The translations under genes were made by a program, and so were the position numbers. From contig CAYLRF010000002.1 in assembly GCA_964385995.1 (NCBI GenBank), forward strand, positions 1 through 64,000: a stretch of DNA of 64,000 bases, in the 5' to 3' direction. A model generated the notes under the pieces. That model was not told where the DNA came from and ran no database searches. It worked only from the letters and a program-made list of their open reading frames with translations. The stretch comes from CAYLRF01 sp964385995. Lineage in GTDB: Bacteria > Bacillota > Clostridia > Lachnospirales > Lachnospiraceae. The stretch's first letter is position 1. Each line of letters opens with the position of its first letter. Of this stretch, positions 1 through 9,093 are shown in pieces.

Positions 1-8
1 CGCGGCCT

Positions 9-60
9 TAACCCGCATTCGTGGGGTTCGGGCTGACGCCCTCCTTGCTCATGCGGGTTA
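9..60. repeat. Inverted repeat with perfect 10-bp arms
   Basis: The arms 9-18 and 51-60 are exact reverse complements (TAACCCGCAT / ATGCGGGTTA). A smaller GGGC/GCCC hairpin lies inside. With the longer hairpin at 69-115 it forms a structured, gene-free stretch downstream of tRNA-Thr. Function is unknown; neither side has a clear U-tract, so it is not an obvious intrinsic terminator. Confidence 0.5.
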
Positions 61-68
61 GCGTTTCT

Positions 69-115
69 AATGGACAGACGGTTCGGACTGCAAGCAGTCC
101 GACCGTCTGTCCATT
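69..115. repeat. Long near-perfect hairpin, 21-bp stem
   Basis: The left arm 69-90 and right arm 95-115 pair over 21 bp with a single bulged T in the left arm and a four-base CAAG loop. It lies about 70 bases downstream of tRNA-Thr on the minus strand. No T-run follows the stem on either strand, so a simple terminator is unlikely. It could be a small mobile palindrome (MITE or REP-like) or an RNase III-type processing hairpin. Confidence 0.6.
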
Positions 116-185
116 GAAACCGGGCTTTTATAGCAAAATACGGACAAATCGGGGTTGCCCAACTTGTCCGTCGCGATGCCTTTTA

Positions 186-258
<73 letters not shown>

Positions 259-285
259 ATACCGTTCCGCAAAAAACCGCTAATC

Positions 286-314
286 ATACTACTATACGCA
301 ACCGTGATTGTCAA
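286..314 (-). promoter_or_regulatory. Sigma-A-type promoter of tRNA-Thr
   Basis: On the minus strand a perfect -35 TTGACA (309-314) is separated by 17 bases from TAGTAT (286-291). This would start transcription about 20 bases upstream of the mature tRNA-Thr 5' end. It lies in the short gap between the radA stop and the tRNA. Confidence 0.7.
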
Positions 315-345
315 ACTGTTTTGACGCGCTGGCCCCGGGCGCCTC

Positions 346-1704
346 TTACAGCAGCTTTATCGCGTCCCCTATCCGGCTGACTCCGATTAGTTTTATGCCG
401 TCGACGCCTTTTACCGACGTAAGCGACGCCTCCGGCATAACGCATGTGTGAAAGCCAAGTTTTTCGGCCTCGGCGACTCTCTGTTTTGCCATGCTGACGG
501 CCCTCACCTCACCGCTTAATCCCACTTCTCCGAAGACCATGGTTTTCTCGTCAACCGGCGTATTTTTATAACTTGAGGCTACTGCCATCACTATGCCGAG
601 GTCGATAGCGGGCTCGCTTAGTTTGATGCCGCCCGCTATGTTCACGTAGGCGTCCGAGGTCGAAAGCCTAAGCCCCTCCCGCTTTTCAAGCACCGCCATA
701 AGAAGATTGACCCTGTTGTAGTCGGTGCCGGCGGCCGTGCGTCTGGGTATGCCGAAGCTGCTCGGACACACAAGAGCCTGAATTTCCAGCAAAATGGGCC
801 TCGTGCCTTCCATGGAGCAGGCGACGACGCACCCCGGGGCGTTTTTCGGCCTTCCGCTCAGCATAAATTCCGACGCGTTCTTCACTTCGGCGAGGCCGTC
901 CCCGCGCATCTCGAAAACGCCTATCTCATTCGTAGAGCCGAAGCGGTTTTTCACGGCCCTTATGATTCTGTAAGAGGCGTGGCGATCTCCCTCGAAGTAA
1001 AGCACCGTGTCCACCATATGTTCGAGGACTCTGGGACCCGCCACCTGTCCTTCCTTGGTGACATGACCCACGATAAATATGCTTATCTCCAGTTCCTTCG
1101 CGATGGCGAGAAACGTGCCTGTCGCCTCGCGCACCTGAGAGACGCTTCCCGGCGCGGAGTCCACTTTTTCGCTGTACATGGTCTGTATGGAATCTATGAC
1201 CACGACCTCTGGCTTTAATTTTTCTATGACGGAGCTTATCGCCTCAAGGTTTGTCTCGCAAAGAAGGCACGTTTTGTCGGTAAATTCCCCCATGCGGTTC
1301 GCGCGAAGCTTTATCTGGCGAAGCGACTCTTCTCCCGATATGTAAAGCGTTTGTCTGCCCGCGCGGCCCAGCGTTCTGCATACCTGCAAAAGCAGTGTGG
1401 ATTTTCCTATACCGGGATCTCCTCCCACCAGGATAAGGGAGCCTTTCACAATGCCCCCTCCCAGCACCCTGTCAAGCTCATTTACCGATGTGCTTATCCT
1501 CTGCTCATCCGCGTCATCCACATCGGTTATCGGCACAACCCGCGCTTTTTTTCTTTCACCCGCGGCGACGCCGCTTTTAGCGGACGCGCTTTCCTCCACG
1601 AACGTGTTCCACTTCCCGCAGACCGGACACTGACCGAGCCATTTGTGCTCCTCGTGCCCGCAGTTTTCGCAGAAAAAACTCGTCTTTTTCCCGGAAGCCG
1701 CCAC
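346..1704 (-). CDS. radA: DNA repair protein RadA (Sms)
   Basis: RadA is a RecA-like ATPase that drives branch migration in recombinational repair and transformation. The 452-residue protein has the family's full length and layout: an N-terminal C4 zinc finger (C12, C15, C26, C29), Walker A GGDPGIGKS at about residues 94-102, the RadA signature KNRFG at about 252-256, and a C-terminal Lon-protease-like domain. In many Firmicutes radA follows clpC directly; here one acyltransferase gene separates them, and the three genes are co-directional. The roughly 240-base leader between radA and the acyltransferase holds a 37-bp tandem repeat (1784-1910). Confidence 0.97.
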   Translation of the reverse strand: MAASGKKTSFFCENCGHEEHKWLGQCPVCGKWNTFVEESASAKSGVAAGERKKARVVPITDVDDADEQRISTSVNELDRVLGGGIVKGSLILVGGDPGIGKSTLLLQVCRTLGRAGRQTLYISGEESLRQIKLRANRMGEFTDKTCLLCETNLEAISSVIEKLKPEVVVIDSIQTMYSEKVDSAPGSVSQVREATGTFLAIAKELEISIFIVGHVTKEGQVAGPRVLEHMVDTVLYFEGDRHASYRIIRAVKNRFGSTNEIGVFEMRGDGLAEVKNASEFMLSGRPKNAPGCVVACSMEGTRPILLEIQALVCPSSFGIPRRTAAGTDYNRVNLLMAVLEKREGLRLSTSDAYVNIAGGIKLSEPAIDLGIVMAVASSYKNTPVDEKTMVFGEVGLSGEVRAVSMAKQRVAEAEKLGFHTCVMPEASLTSVKGVDGIKLIGVSRIGDAIKLL

Positions 1705-1783
1705 CTCTCATCCTCCCGTATGAATCGTGAAAAATATCTTATACACTATTCCGACAGAGCGTGGAACCGCTTTCCCGTCGCCG

Positions 1784-1910
1784 TTATTTACAAGATGTAA
1801 TATCACTTTCAGGTCCGACGTTATTACATTATGCAATATCATATTCCGGCCCGACGTCATTTACATTATGCAATATCATATTCCGGCCCGACGTCATTTA
1901 CATGATATCA
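1784..1910. repeat. 37-bp tandem repeat in the radA leader, about 3.4 copies
   Basis: Units run 1784-1820, 1821-1856 and 1857-1893, then a partial unit to 1910. Copies two and three are nearly identical (core GCAATATCATATTCCGGC, then CCGACG); the first has diverged. The array lies 80-206 bases upstream of the radA start on the minus strand. It is one of the many spacer duplications in this window. No protein-coding potential is evident. Confidence 0.9.
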
Positions 1911-1943
1911 GACGGAAGAAACACGCCGCCCTCACACTGACTT

Positions 1944-3002
1944 TCATACCAGATGTTTCGCCACGGGAATCTTTCGGACAACATAAGTTATGAGCCAGCA
2001 TACGCCCAACGTCATGGCGGTCTCAATTATCGGTGACAGCCATATATTGGTTATATCGTTCAAGAATCCCGTAATGCCGACTTTTCCGAAAACCGTAAGT
2101 ACTATGACATGCAGTATATAAATTCCGAAGCTGTATCTGGAAAGCGAGGCCGCCGCCCTGCGCAATCCTTTCGGTATCCGGTCAAAAGGAATACGCCTTG
2201 CGGCATCGAATATCAGTATCGCCATAGCAAACGTAAACAGGCTTCCGTATCCGTACCATTTCTCTACGATATCGTAATGTCCGGTCGCGATCCCGCAGGC
2301 AAACCCCGCGACGTGCGCCCCGAAAATCACAACCGCGATACGCCGCAGGATTTTCGGCAATCCCCACCGCCATATAAACTGCCCGCAGAGCGCGTAAAAA
2401 AGATAAATCCAAAATACGGTGAAGGCTCCCTTCCACACGGTATCCTCTATTTCAAATATCCCCTTCACCGTGGAAATCCCGACAGACAGGAGCGCGAATA
2501 TACCAAAAGTCAGATAACACTCTTTACCCGGAGTTTCCCCGGTCATATATTTATCCGCCCAAGGCTTTATAAGCGGCAGGCACAAATATAACCCGACCAG
2601 CATATACAGATACCAGAACTGATAGCAAAAACTCGTGTCCGCCGCAAATACCATCCTAAGCGATTTTAGGAAAATCGACAAACTTACGCCATGCCCGATA
2701 ATGACATTGGAGACAAAATTGTAGAAAAATCCCCAGAAAAGCAGTATCACAAGGATACGCGGGACATATTTTTTCAGCATCCCTTTCGTCGTGATTTCGC
2801 GTTCTTTTCGTAAGAAGAGAGCGCCGCTTATCATTACAAATACGGGCACGCACCAATTAAGCAATATGGATATCAGCTTCGCGGGGAGACCCTGTGAGCC
2901 GCAATGGTAAAAAATTACACCTATTGTAGCCCCCCCCCGTATCAGATCCAGATACTCCACCCTGTCACCCTCTTGTGCCCGCGCGTTACCCGTCTGTCTC
3001 AT
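1944..3002 (-). CDS. Acyltransferase 3 family membrane protein
   Basis: This 352-residue polytopic membrane protein belongs to the acyltransferase-3 (OatA/O-antigen acetylase-type) family. It opens with the family signature YLDLIRGGATIGVIFYH around residues 17-33, followed by about ten hydrophobic helices. Such proteins transfer acyl groups to cell-wall or exported glycans; the substrate cannot be read from sequence. It overlaps the 3' end of clpC by 17 bases, implying translational coupling. Codons 22-25 contain a run of nine G residues, so slippage would switch the frame at the first membrane helix: a candidate phase-variable gene. Confidence 0.88.
   Translation of the reverse strand: MRQTGNARAQEGDRVEYLDLIRGGATIGVIFYHCGSQGLPAKLISILLNWCVPVFVMISGALFLRKEREITTKGMLKKYVPRILVILLFWGFFYNFVSNVIIGHGVSLSIFLKSLRMVFAADTSFCYQFWYLYMLVGLYLCLPLIKPWADKYMTGETPGKECYLTFGIFALLSVGISTVKGIFEIEDTVWKGAFTVFWIYLFYALCGQFIWRWGLPKILRRIAVVIFGAHVAGFACGIATGHYDIVEKWYGYGSLFTFAMAILIFDAARRIPFDRIPKGLRRAAASLSRYSFGIYILHVIVLTVFGKVGITGFLNDITNIWLSPIIETAMTLGVCWLITYVVRKIPVAKHLV
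2930..2938 (-). repeat. G9 homopolymer inside the acyltransferase gene
   Basis: Nine consecutive G on the coding strand (C on plus) span codons Arg22-Gly23-Gly24-Ala25. This is in the conserved first helix, so a one-base change would truncate nearly the whole protein. Confidence 0.85.
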
Positions 3003-5448
3003 CTGTCCCCCCGCTGTCCTTGGACGTGAAAATAACCCGTCCGTCCTTCATGCCCGCTTCCACATCCTGTCCGCGTTTTATCTCGCCGTTTAATATAGCC
3101 TGGGCCAGCCCGTCTTCTATCTGAGTCTGCATGGCGCGTCTTAAGGGTCTGGCTCCGTATTTTGCGTTCGTGCCCTTTTGGATGATATGCTTCTTCACGG
3201 AATCCCTTACCGTAAGTTTTATGTCTGCCTGCGCCTTCAGCCTTGCGGACAGCTCCCGGCACATGAGATTTACTATCTTTTTAAGCTCATCCGCGTTTAG
3301 CGCGTGAAAGACTATGATCTCGTCTATACGGTTCAGAAATTCGGGGCGAAATATCCCCTTTACCTCATCCAGGACACCCGACTTCATTTTTTTGTAGTTG
3401 TCGGCGGCGTCTTCCTTGGCCGTAAACCCCAGCTTTTTAGGCTCCATGATGGTGGTGGCGCCCGCGTTCGACGTCATGATGATGACGGTATTTTTAAAAT
3501 CCACCTTTCGTCCCTGCGAGTCGGTGATGTGCCCGTCGTCAAGCACCTGAAGAAGGATGTTAAACACATCGGGATGGGCTTTTTCCACCTCGTCGAACAG
3601 GATCACCGAATACGGATTTTTCCGCACCTTTTCGCTTAACTGTCCGCCCTCTTCATATCCCACATATCCCGGAGGAGAGCCGATAAACTTCGAGACGCTG
3701 TGTTTTTCCATGTATTCCGACATGTCTATGCGGATCATGGCGTCATCGCTTCCGAAGAGCGCCGCGGCCAGAGCCTTTGAAAGCTCGGTCTTTCCGACGC
3801 CCGTGGGACCCAAAAACAGAAACGATCCTATCGGCCTCTTCGGGTCTTTTAAGCCCACCCGGCCTCTTCTTACGGCTCTCGCGACGGCGCTTACGGCCTC
3901 ATCCTGTCCTATCACTCTCTTATGAAGCGTTGACTCGAGCCTGCGAAGCTTCTCATTTTCCTCTTCCGTAATCCTCTGAACCGGTATCTTCGTCCATTCG
4001 GAAACCACCTCCGCCACGTCCTCGCGGGTGACGACGGGTTTCTTCGCGTCCGCGGCCCTCTCCATCCTTTTCTTCATGGAAACGACCTTCTTTTCCAAGG
4101 CCTTTTGCCGGTTTTGCAAATCCGAGGCCGCGCCTATATTCCCGAGCATTAAGGCCTCTTCCTTTTCGGCCTTAAGCCGCGATATCTCATCTTCCGCCGC
4201 CATAAGTCCCTCGGGGACCTTAAATCCCCTGAGAGTGACCTTGGAACATGCCTCATCCAGCAAATCTATGGCTTTGTCGGGAAGATTCCTGTCGTTTATA
4301 TATCTGCTTGAAAGCTCGACGCAGGATCTTACGGCATCGTCTTCCACCTCGACGCGGTGAAATTGTTCGTATTTCGGGCAGACGCCTTCCAGTATCCGAA
4401 GGCAGAGCTCCTCTGACGGCTCCTCTACCGTGATGGGCTGAAAACGTCTCTCGAGAGCCGCGTCTTTCTCTATATGTTTTCTGTATTCGTCGGCCGTGGT
4501 GGCCCCGATGAGCTGAAGATCTCCTCTCGCGAGCGCCGGCTTTAAAATATTCGCGGCGTCAAGCGCCCCTTCCGCTCCTCCCGCGCCGATGATCGTATGA
4601 ATCTCGTCAAGGAAAAGAATGCAGCTTTCATCGTTTGTGACTTCCTGAATTATCCTCTTTAACCGTTCCTCGAACTCTCCGCGGTATTTCGCGCCCGCTA
4701 CGAGTCCGCTAAGATCAAGCGTAAGCACTCTTTTGCCCTTCATACTCTCGGGCACGGTATTTTCCGCCAGCCGCCTCGCGAATCCCTCCACGATGGCAGT
4801 CTTTCCGACTCCGGGTTCGCCGATGAGACAGGGATTGTTCTTCGTCCTTCTTTGAAGCACCTGCATCATTCGCTCGATCTCTTTTTCCCTGCCGATGACG
4901 GGATCGCTTCGGCCTTCCATGGCCCGCGCGGTGAGATTTTCGCAAAACTGCTCGGTAAGATTTCCCCCCTGACCGCGCTCGGAGCCGTATACCTCCTCAA
5001 AATACTCCCTGGGGTTCACCCCGATGACCTCCAGCATGTCGGCCTGAATTTTGATAAGATCCGCTTCCAAAGTGACGAGAATCCTCGTCGCCACGCAGTC
5101 CGTGTCCCTTATCATGGCGAGAAGCAAATGCTCCGTCCCCACTTTGTCGCTTTCAAGAACCATACTCTCCTGCTCGGCGTTATCAAGGATATACCGCAGT
5201 CTCGGGCTCATCTGCGGCTTTTTCGCGGGTACGCCCGCGTCGGATGATACAAGCTCCACTATGACTCTTACGATCTGCTCTTCCTCGACATGATTCTCGG
5301 CGAGCGCCTGTCCCGCGACCGACGTATACTCCTGCCTTAACGCGAGCAGCAGGTGCTCCGTTCCCACATAGGGATGATTAAATTTTTTCGCGAGCAATCT
5401 CGCCATATTGACGGCGTGGGCCGCCTGCGGCGTATACTTTTTCTCCAT
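2986..5448 (-). CDS. clpC: ATP-dependent Clp protease ATP-binding subunit ClpC
   Basis: ClpC is a Hsp100 unfoldase that feeds substrates to ClpP. The 820-residue protein has two N-terminal Clp repeats (about 1-145), a first AAA+ module with Walker A GEPGVGKT at about 210-217, a middle region with a UVR-type motif typical of ClpC rather than ClpA, and a second AAA+ module with GPTGVGKT. In many Firmicutes clpC is the last gene of a ctsR-mcsA-mcsB-clpC operon. None of those partners is here: clpC begins 26 bases after purD. The short spacer leaves no room for a CtsR box, so expression probably depends on the purine genes or on a promoter inside purD. Confidence 0.96.
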   Translation of the reverse strand: MEKKYTPQAAHAVNMARLLAKKFNHPYVGTEHLLLALRQEYTSVAGQALAENHVEEEQIVRVIVELVSSDAGVPAKKPQMSPRLRYILDNAEQESMVLESDKVGTEHLLLAMIRDTDCVATRILVTLEADLIKIQADMLEVIGVNPREYFEEVYGSERGQGGNLTEQFCENLTARAMEGRSDPVIGREKEIERMMQVLQRRTKNNPCLIGEPGVGKTAIVEGFARRLAENTVPESMKGKRVLTLDLSGLVAGAKYRGEFEERLKRIIQEVTNDESCILFLDEIHTIIGAGGAEGALDAANILKPALARGDLQLIGATTADEYRKHIEKDAALERRFQPITVEEPSEELCLRILEGVCPKYEQFHRVEVEDDAVRSCVELSSRYINDRNLPDKAIDLLDEACSKVTLRGFKVPEGLMAAEDEISRLKAEKEEALMLGNIGAASDLQNRQKALEKKVVSMKKRMERAADAKKPVVTREDVAEVVSEWTKIPVQRITEEENEKLRRLESTLHKRVIGQDEAVSAVARAVRRGRVGLKDPKRPIGSFLFLGPTGVGKTELSKALAAALFGSDDAMIRIDMSEYMEKHSVSKFIGSPPGYVGYEEGGQLSEKVRKNPYSVILFDEVEKAHPDVFNILLQVLDDGHITDSQGRKVDFKNTVIIMTSNAGATTIMEPKKLGFTAKEDAADNYKKMKSGVLDEVKGIFRPEFLNRIDEIIVFHALNADELKKIVNLMCRELSARLKAQADIKLTVRDSVKKHIIQKGTNAKYGARPLRRAMQTQIEDGLAQAILNGEIKRGQDVEAGMKDGRVIFTSKDSGGTDETDG

Positions 5449-5474
5449 GTTTTTTCCTCTTTCCCGACACTCTC

Positions 5475-6746
5475 TTACGCCTCGTCTATGGCCTTTCCGA
5501 TGTCATGCCTCATGTATTTATTGGCGAAATCAACCCACCCGGCGGCCCTGTATGCGTTATCCCGCGCCTCCTTCAAGTCGCTGCCCTTCGCGGTGATCCC
5601 GAGCACCCGCCCGCCGTTTGTCACGGTACTGTCGCCGTCAAAAGCGGTGCCCGCGTGGAAACAGTAATATCCCTCGCGACCCTCGAAATTTTCAAGTCCG
5701 CTTATCGGATATCCCTTTTCGTACTTCACGGGATATCCCTCGGACGCGAGTACCACGCATACGGCGGCGTTGTCCTCAAATTCCAGCTTGATATCCGCGA
5801 GAGTGCCGTCGATACAGGCATCGAAGACTTCCGTGATGTCATTTTTCATTCTCGGAAGCACGACCTGCGCCTCCGGATCGCCGAACCTCGCATTATACTC
5901 AAGCACTTTCGGGCCTTCATCCGTGAGCATGAGCCCGAAGAAAATAACTCCCTTAAACTCTCTGCCCTCGCTTCTCATAGCGTCGACGGTGGGCTGATAA
6001 ATCGTCTTTTCGCAAATTTCATCTATCCGGGCGGTATAAAACGGACTCGGGCTGAATGTTCCCATGCCCCCGGTATTCGGGCCTTTATCGCCGTCGTAAG
6101 CTCTCTTATGATCCTGAGCGGACGTCATAGTCTTTATCGTCTTTCCGTCCGTAAAAGAGAGCACCGACACTTCCCTTCCCGTAAGAAATTCCTCTATCAC
6201 GAGGCGATCTCCCGCTGAGCCGAACTTCTTTTCTTTCATGATGACGCGGACACCTTCTTTCGCCTCGGAAAGCGTCTCGCATATGAGTACGCCTTTTCCG
6301 AGCGCGAGCCCGTCGGCTTTAAGAACGACCGGCATTTTCGCCGTCTCAAGATAACGGCAGGCAGCGTCCGCGTCGTCAAATGTCTCATAAGATGCCGTGG
6401 GTATCCTGTATTTTTTCATGAGATCTTTGGAAAAAGCCTTTGATCCTTCCAAAATCGCGGCGTTCTTTCGCGGTCCGAATACTCTTAAGCCTTCTTTTTC
6501 AAACACGTCGACTATACCTCCGACTAAAGGGTCGTCCATACCGACCACCGTAAGATCGACCGCGTTTTCCTTCGCGAAATCTTTAAGGCGTCCGAACTCC
6601 ATCGGGGAAATAGGCACGCATTTCGCGACCTTCGCGATCCCCGCGTTTCCGGGAGCGCAATATACAGTGTCGACTCTTTTACTTTTTGCCACGGCGCACG
6701 CTATCGCGTGCTCTCTTGCTCCCCCTCCGACTATCAGAACTTTCAT
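5475..6746 (-). CDS. purD: Phosphoribosylamine-glycine ligase (GARS)
   Basis: PurD joins phosphoribosylamine to glycine using ATP, the second step of purine synthesis. The 423-residue protein starts with the family's MKVLIVGGGAREHA and contains the ATP-grasp domain, with the EYNARFGDPE motif near the end of that domain. It is third in a purM-purN-purD run: purN ends 45 bases upstream and clpC starts 26 bases downstream. Confidence 0.97.
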   Translation of the reverse strand: MKVLIVGGGAREHAIACAVAKSKRVDTVYCAPGNAGIAKVAKCVPISPMEFGRLKDFAKENAVDLTVVGMDDPLVGGIVDVFEKEGLRVFGPRKNAAILEGSKAFSKDLMKKYRIPTASYETFDDADAACRYLETAKMPVVLKADGLALGKGVLICETLSEAKEGVRVIMKEKKFGSAGDRLVIEEFLTGREVSVLSFTDGKTIKTMTSAQDHKRAYDGDKGPNTGGMGTFSPSPFYTARIDEICEKTIYQPTVDAMRSEGREFKGVIFFGLMLTDEGPKVLEYNARFGDPEAQVVLPRMKNDITEVFDACIDGTLADIKLEFEDNAAVCVVLASEGYPVKYEKGYPISGLENFEGREGYYCFHAGTAFDGDSTVTNGGRVLGITAKGSDLKEARDNAYRAAGWVDFANKYMRHDIGKAIDEA

Positions 6747-6791
6747 GACGTCACCGTGCCTTTCATATCCCGTACGTAATAAACTTAACTT

Positions 6792-7418
6792 TCAGGAATC
6801 AATGACTACTTTCCCGCCGCATATATGCACCCTGCCGTTTGCGATAAGATCGATCGCCTTCGGCAATATGACCCATTCGGCCTTACGCATTACCCGAAGC
6901 TGCAGACTTTCGGCCGTGTCATCAGGCTTTACCTTCACGGCCTTTTGCAGGATGATGGGACCAGTGTCTGTGCCCTCATCCACAAAGTGCACCGTCGCTC
7001 CCGTAATCTTTACCCCTCTTTCAAGCGCCGCTTCATGCACCTTAAGCCCGTAAAAGCCTTTCCCGCAAAACGCGGGGATAAGCGAGGGGTGGATGTTTAT
7101 TATTCTGTTACGAAAAGAGGCGATCATTTTCGGGGGGATAACCGTCAAAAATCCCGCAAGAACAATAAGATCGGGATTAAGCGCCTTTGCCGCCTCATAA
7201 AGAGCCTCGAAAAAATCTTCCCGCGCGCCGTAATCTTTCGGCGACACGCACGCCGCGGGTATCCCAAAGTTTTTCGCTCTTGTGAGAGCGTAGGCGTTCG
7301 GGTTGGAGCTTATGACGCCCGCTATGACCGCGTTCGTGATACGGCCGTCCCTCACGGCATCCATTATGGCCTGAAGATTGGTGCCCCCGCCCGATACCAT
7401 TACGGCGACTCTCAGCAT
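6792..7418 (-). CDS. purN: Phosphoribosylglycinamide formyltransferase
   Basis: PurN transfers a formyl group from 10-formyl-tetrahydrofolate to GAR, step three of purine synthesis. The 208-residue length is normal. The substrate motif MVSGGGTNLQAI is at the N-terminus and the catalytic INIHPSLIPAF motif (Asn, His) is near residue 105, with the conserved Asp in FVDEGTDTGPII. It overlaps the end of purM by 7 bases, indicating translational coupling. Confidence 0.97.
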   Translation of the reverse strand: MLRVAVMVSGGGTNLQAIMDAVRDGRITNAVIAGVISSNPNAYALTRAKNFGIPAACVSPKDYGAREDFFEALYEAAKALNPDLIVLAGFLTVIPPKMIASFRNRIINIHPSLIPAFCGKGFYGLKVHEAALERGVKITGATVHFVDEGTDTGPIILQKAVKVKPDDTAESLQLRVMRKAEWVILPKAIDLIANGRVHICGGKVVIDS

Positions 7419-8437
7419 AGATCGACTCCCTTTTCGCCGGATATTATCTCACCGACCGCGAAAGCCTCTTCCCCGGCGGCCTTTATCGCCCCGATCGCCC
7501 GATCGGTATCGCCGGAATCGACCGCCACTATCATCCCAAGCCCCATGTTAAATGTGTTATACATCACCCGCTCGTCTATATTGCCGTCCACGGCGAGCAT
7601 ATCAAATATCGGCGGTATGGGGTATCCCACCTTTCTTATCCTGGCGCGAAGGCCGTCGGGCAGCATACGCGGGACATTCTCGTAAAAACCACCGCCGGTG
7701 ATGTGACAGGCAGCCTTTATCCTTATGTTCGCCTCCCTGAGGCCCGAGAGTGCCTTTACATAGATCTTTGTGGGCCGAAGAAGCGCATCGCCCAAGGTAG
7801 TTCCAAGCGAGTCGTACCGCCTGTTTAAGGCCTCGTCTGTCATGGAAAATACCTTTCTCACCAGTGAATATCCGTTGCTGTGTATGCCGGATGAAGCGAT
7901 ACCTATAAGTACGTCGCCGGCTTTCAGATCCTTCCCGTCCGTCATGTCCCCTTCATCGACGATACCTACCGCGAATCCCGCGAGATCGTACTCATCGGGC
8001 GGGTAAAACCCGGGCATTTCCGCCGTCTCCCCGCCTATTAACACCGCGCCCGACATAATACAGCCGCGAGCCACTCCGCTTACCACCGCCGCGATCTTCT
8101 CCGGCTCGTTTTTCCCGCAGGCTATGTAGTCCAGGAAAAAAAGCGGCTCGGCTCCCGAACATATGATGTCGTTGACACACATGGCGACGCAATCGATACC
8201 CACCGTGTCATGCTTATCCATGAGAAAAGCTATCTTAAGCTTGGTGCCCACTCCGTCGGTTCCGGAGATTAGGGTCGGTTTTTCCATGCTCTTATATTTT
8301 TCTATGTCAAATGCTCCCGAAAAACCTCCGAGGCCCCCCTTCGCTTCCGGCCTCGCGGTGGCGGCCGCGTATTTTTTTATGAGATCCACCGCCTTATATC
8401 CCGCCTCTATGTCCACGCCGGCGCTTTTATAATCCAT
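7412..8437 (-). CDS. purM: Phosphoribosylformylglycinamidine cyclo-ligase (AIR synthetase)
   Basis: PurM closes the imidazole ring of FGAM using ATP, giving AIR. The 341-residue protein matches the family in length and has the typical start DYKSAGVDIEAGYKAV, the ISGTDGVGTKL segment, the CVND motif and the HITGGGFYEN glycine-rich loop. The start is supported by GGAGG eight bases upstream. It is the first gene of the purMND run; the other purine genes are not in the window. Its leader holds an 80-bp-period duplication (8571-8688). I saw no recognisable purine riboswitch there. Confidence 0.97.
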   Translation of the reverse strand: MDYKSAGVDIEAGYKAVDLIKKYAAATARPEAKGGLGGFSGAFDIEKYKSMEKPTLISGTDGVGTKLKIAFLMDKHDTVGIDCVAMCVNDIICSGAEPLFFLDYIACGKNEPEKIAAVVSGVARGCIMSGAVLIGGETAEMPGFYPPDEYDLAGFAVGIVDEGDMTDGKDLKAGDVLIGIASSGIHSNGYSLVRKVFSMTDEALNRRYDSLGTTLGDALLRPTKIYVKALSGLREANIRIKAACHITGGGFYENVPRMLPDGLRARIRKVGYPIPPIFDMLAVDGNIDERVMYNTFNMGLGMIVAVDSGDTDRAIGAIKAAGEEAFAVGEIISGEKGVDLC

Positions 8438-8570
8438 GCTGTATTCCTCCCCGACTTTCGCCTAAAATCCATATCTGCCGTATCTTACAAACGGACGCTT
8501 TTTACCGCTCAGGCGTTTTCCGAAAACAAAAACTTAAGACTCATGTAAAATGATCTCAAAATACGCACCT

Positions 8571-8688
8571 GTATCGGCCGGGCGAAGCTTTAATTAACTT
8601 AAGATCCCTTTTCCGCCAATATAGTGCTTCACTGACGTAGCAGAAATCGCGTATCGGCCGGACAAAACTTTAACTTAAGATCCCCCTT
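8571..8688. repeat. Direct duplication between the DUF6142-like gene and purM, 80-bp offset
   Basis: A segment beginning GTATCGGCCGG and ending CTTAAGATCCC occurs at 8571-8608 and again at 8651-8685, with small indels. The upstream copy (on minus) contains the stop codon of the DUF6142-like gene; the other lies in the purM leader. It looks like a decayed duplication of a gene end. Confidence 0.75.
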
Positions 8689-9035
8689 AAGAATATGCCG
8701 ATAAGAAGCACAAGTGTGAATATATTTACTCCGATCCCGAATCTGCACGTGACATATCTGCTGTCCCTCTCGCGAAACCCGCGAACCCCCAGGTAAATGC
8801 CGACGCACGAGAGAACCGCCGCCGCGAGTCCCAAAACACCCGTGTATATGCCCGACTCTCCCCCGCTGCGGTAGGCTAAGGCTATCATGAGCAATGTCAC
8901 GAAAAGCACCGTCCCCGCTATCGTAAGCGACATGATGCCGCGCTTGGCGTGCTTTAACGGCGCCTGTCCGTATTTGCGGACCGTCCCGCGTTTTCGTTCT
9001 TTCTTTTTTCGTCCTTCGCTTTTATTTGCGGACAT
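8670..9035 (-). CDS. Small membrane protein, DUF6142-like
   Basis: This 121-residue protein has a very basic N-terminal tail (about residues 1-30, rich in Lys and Arg) followed by three hydrophobic segments at roughly 33-54, 65-85 and 98-119. The layout and the YRSGGESG loop recall the DUF6142 family of Lachnospiraceae, assigned from memory only. Function is unknown. It follows a 52-residue membrane protein by 58 bases and precedes purM. Its last codons are part of a duplicated segment that recurs in the purM leader. Confidence 0.7.
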   Translation of the reverse strand: MSANKSEGRKKKERKRGTVRKYGQAPLKHAKRGIMSLTIAGTVLFVTLLMIALAYRSGGESGIYTGVLGLAAAVLSCVGIYLGVRGFRERDSRYVTCRFGIGVNIFTLVLLIGIFLRGILS

Positions 9036-9093
9036 GCTTTCGCCTTTTAAATCATGATTTTAAAGTGTGTTTACGAGGGCCTGATAAAATCCG

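Noticed and set aside
5505..6218. Long plus-strand open frames opposite purD, hydG (36229-37329) and the PHP gene (57766-58641)
   Set aside because: They are antisense shadows of well-supported genes and lack ribosome sites and recognisable domains.
8438..8669. Purine riboswitch in the purM leader
   Set aside because: No conserved aptamer elements could be recognised; the region is mainly a duplicated gene end.
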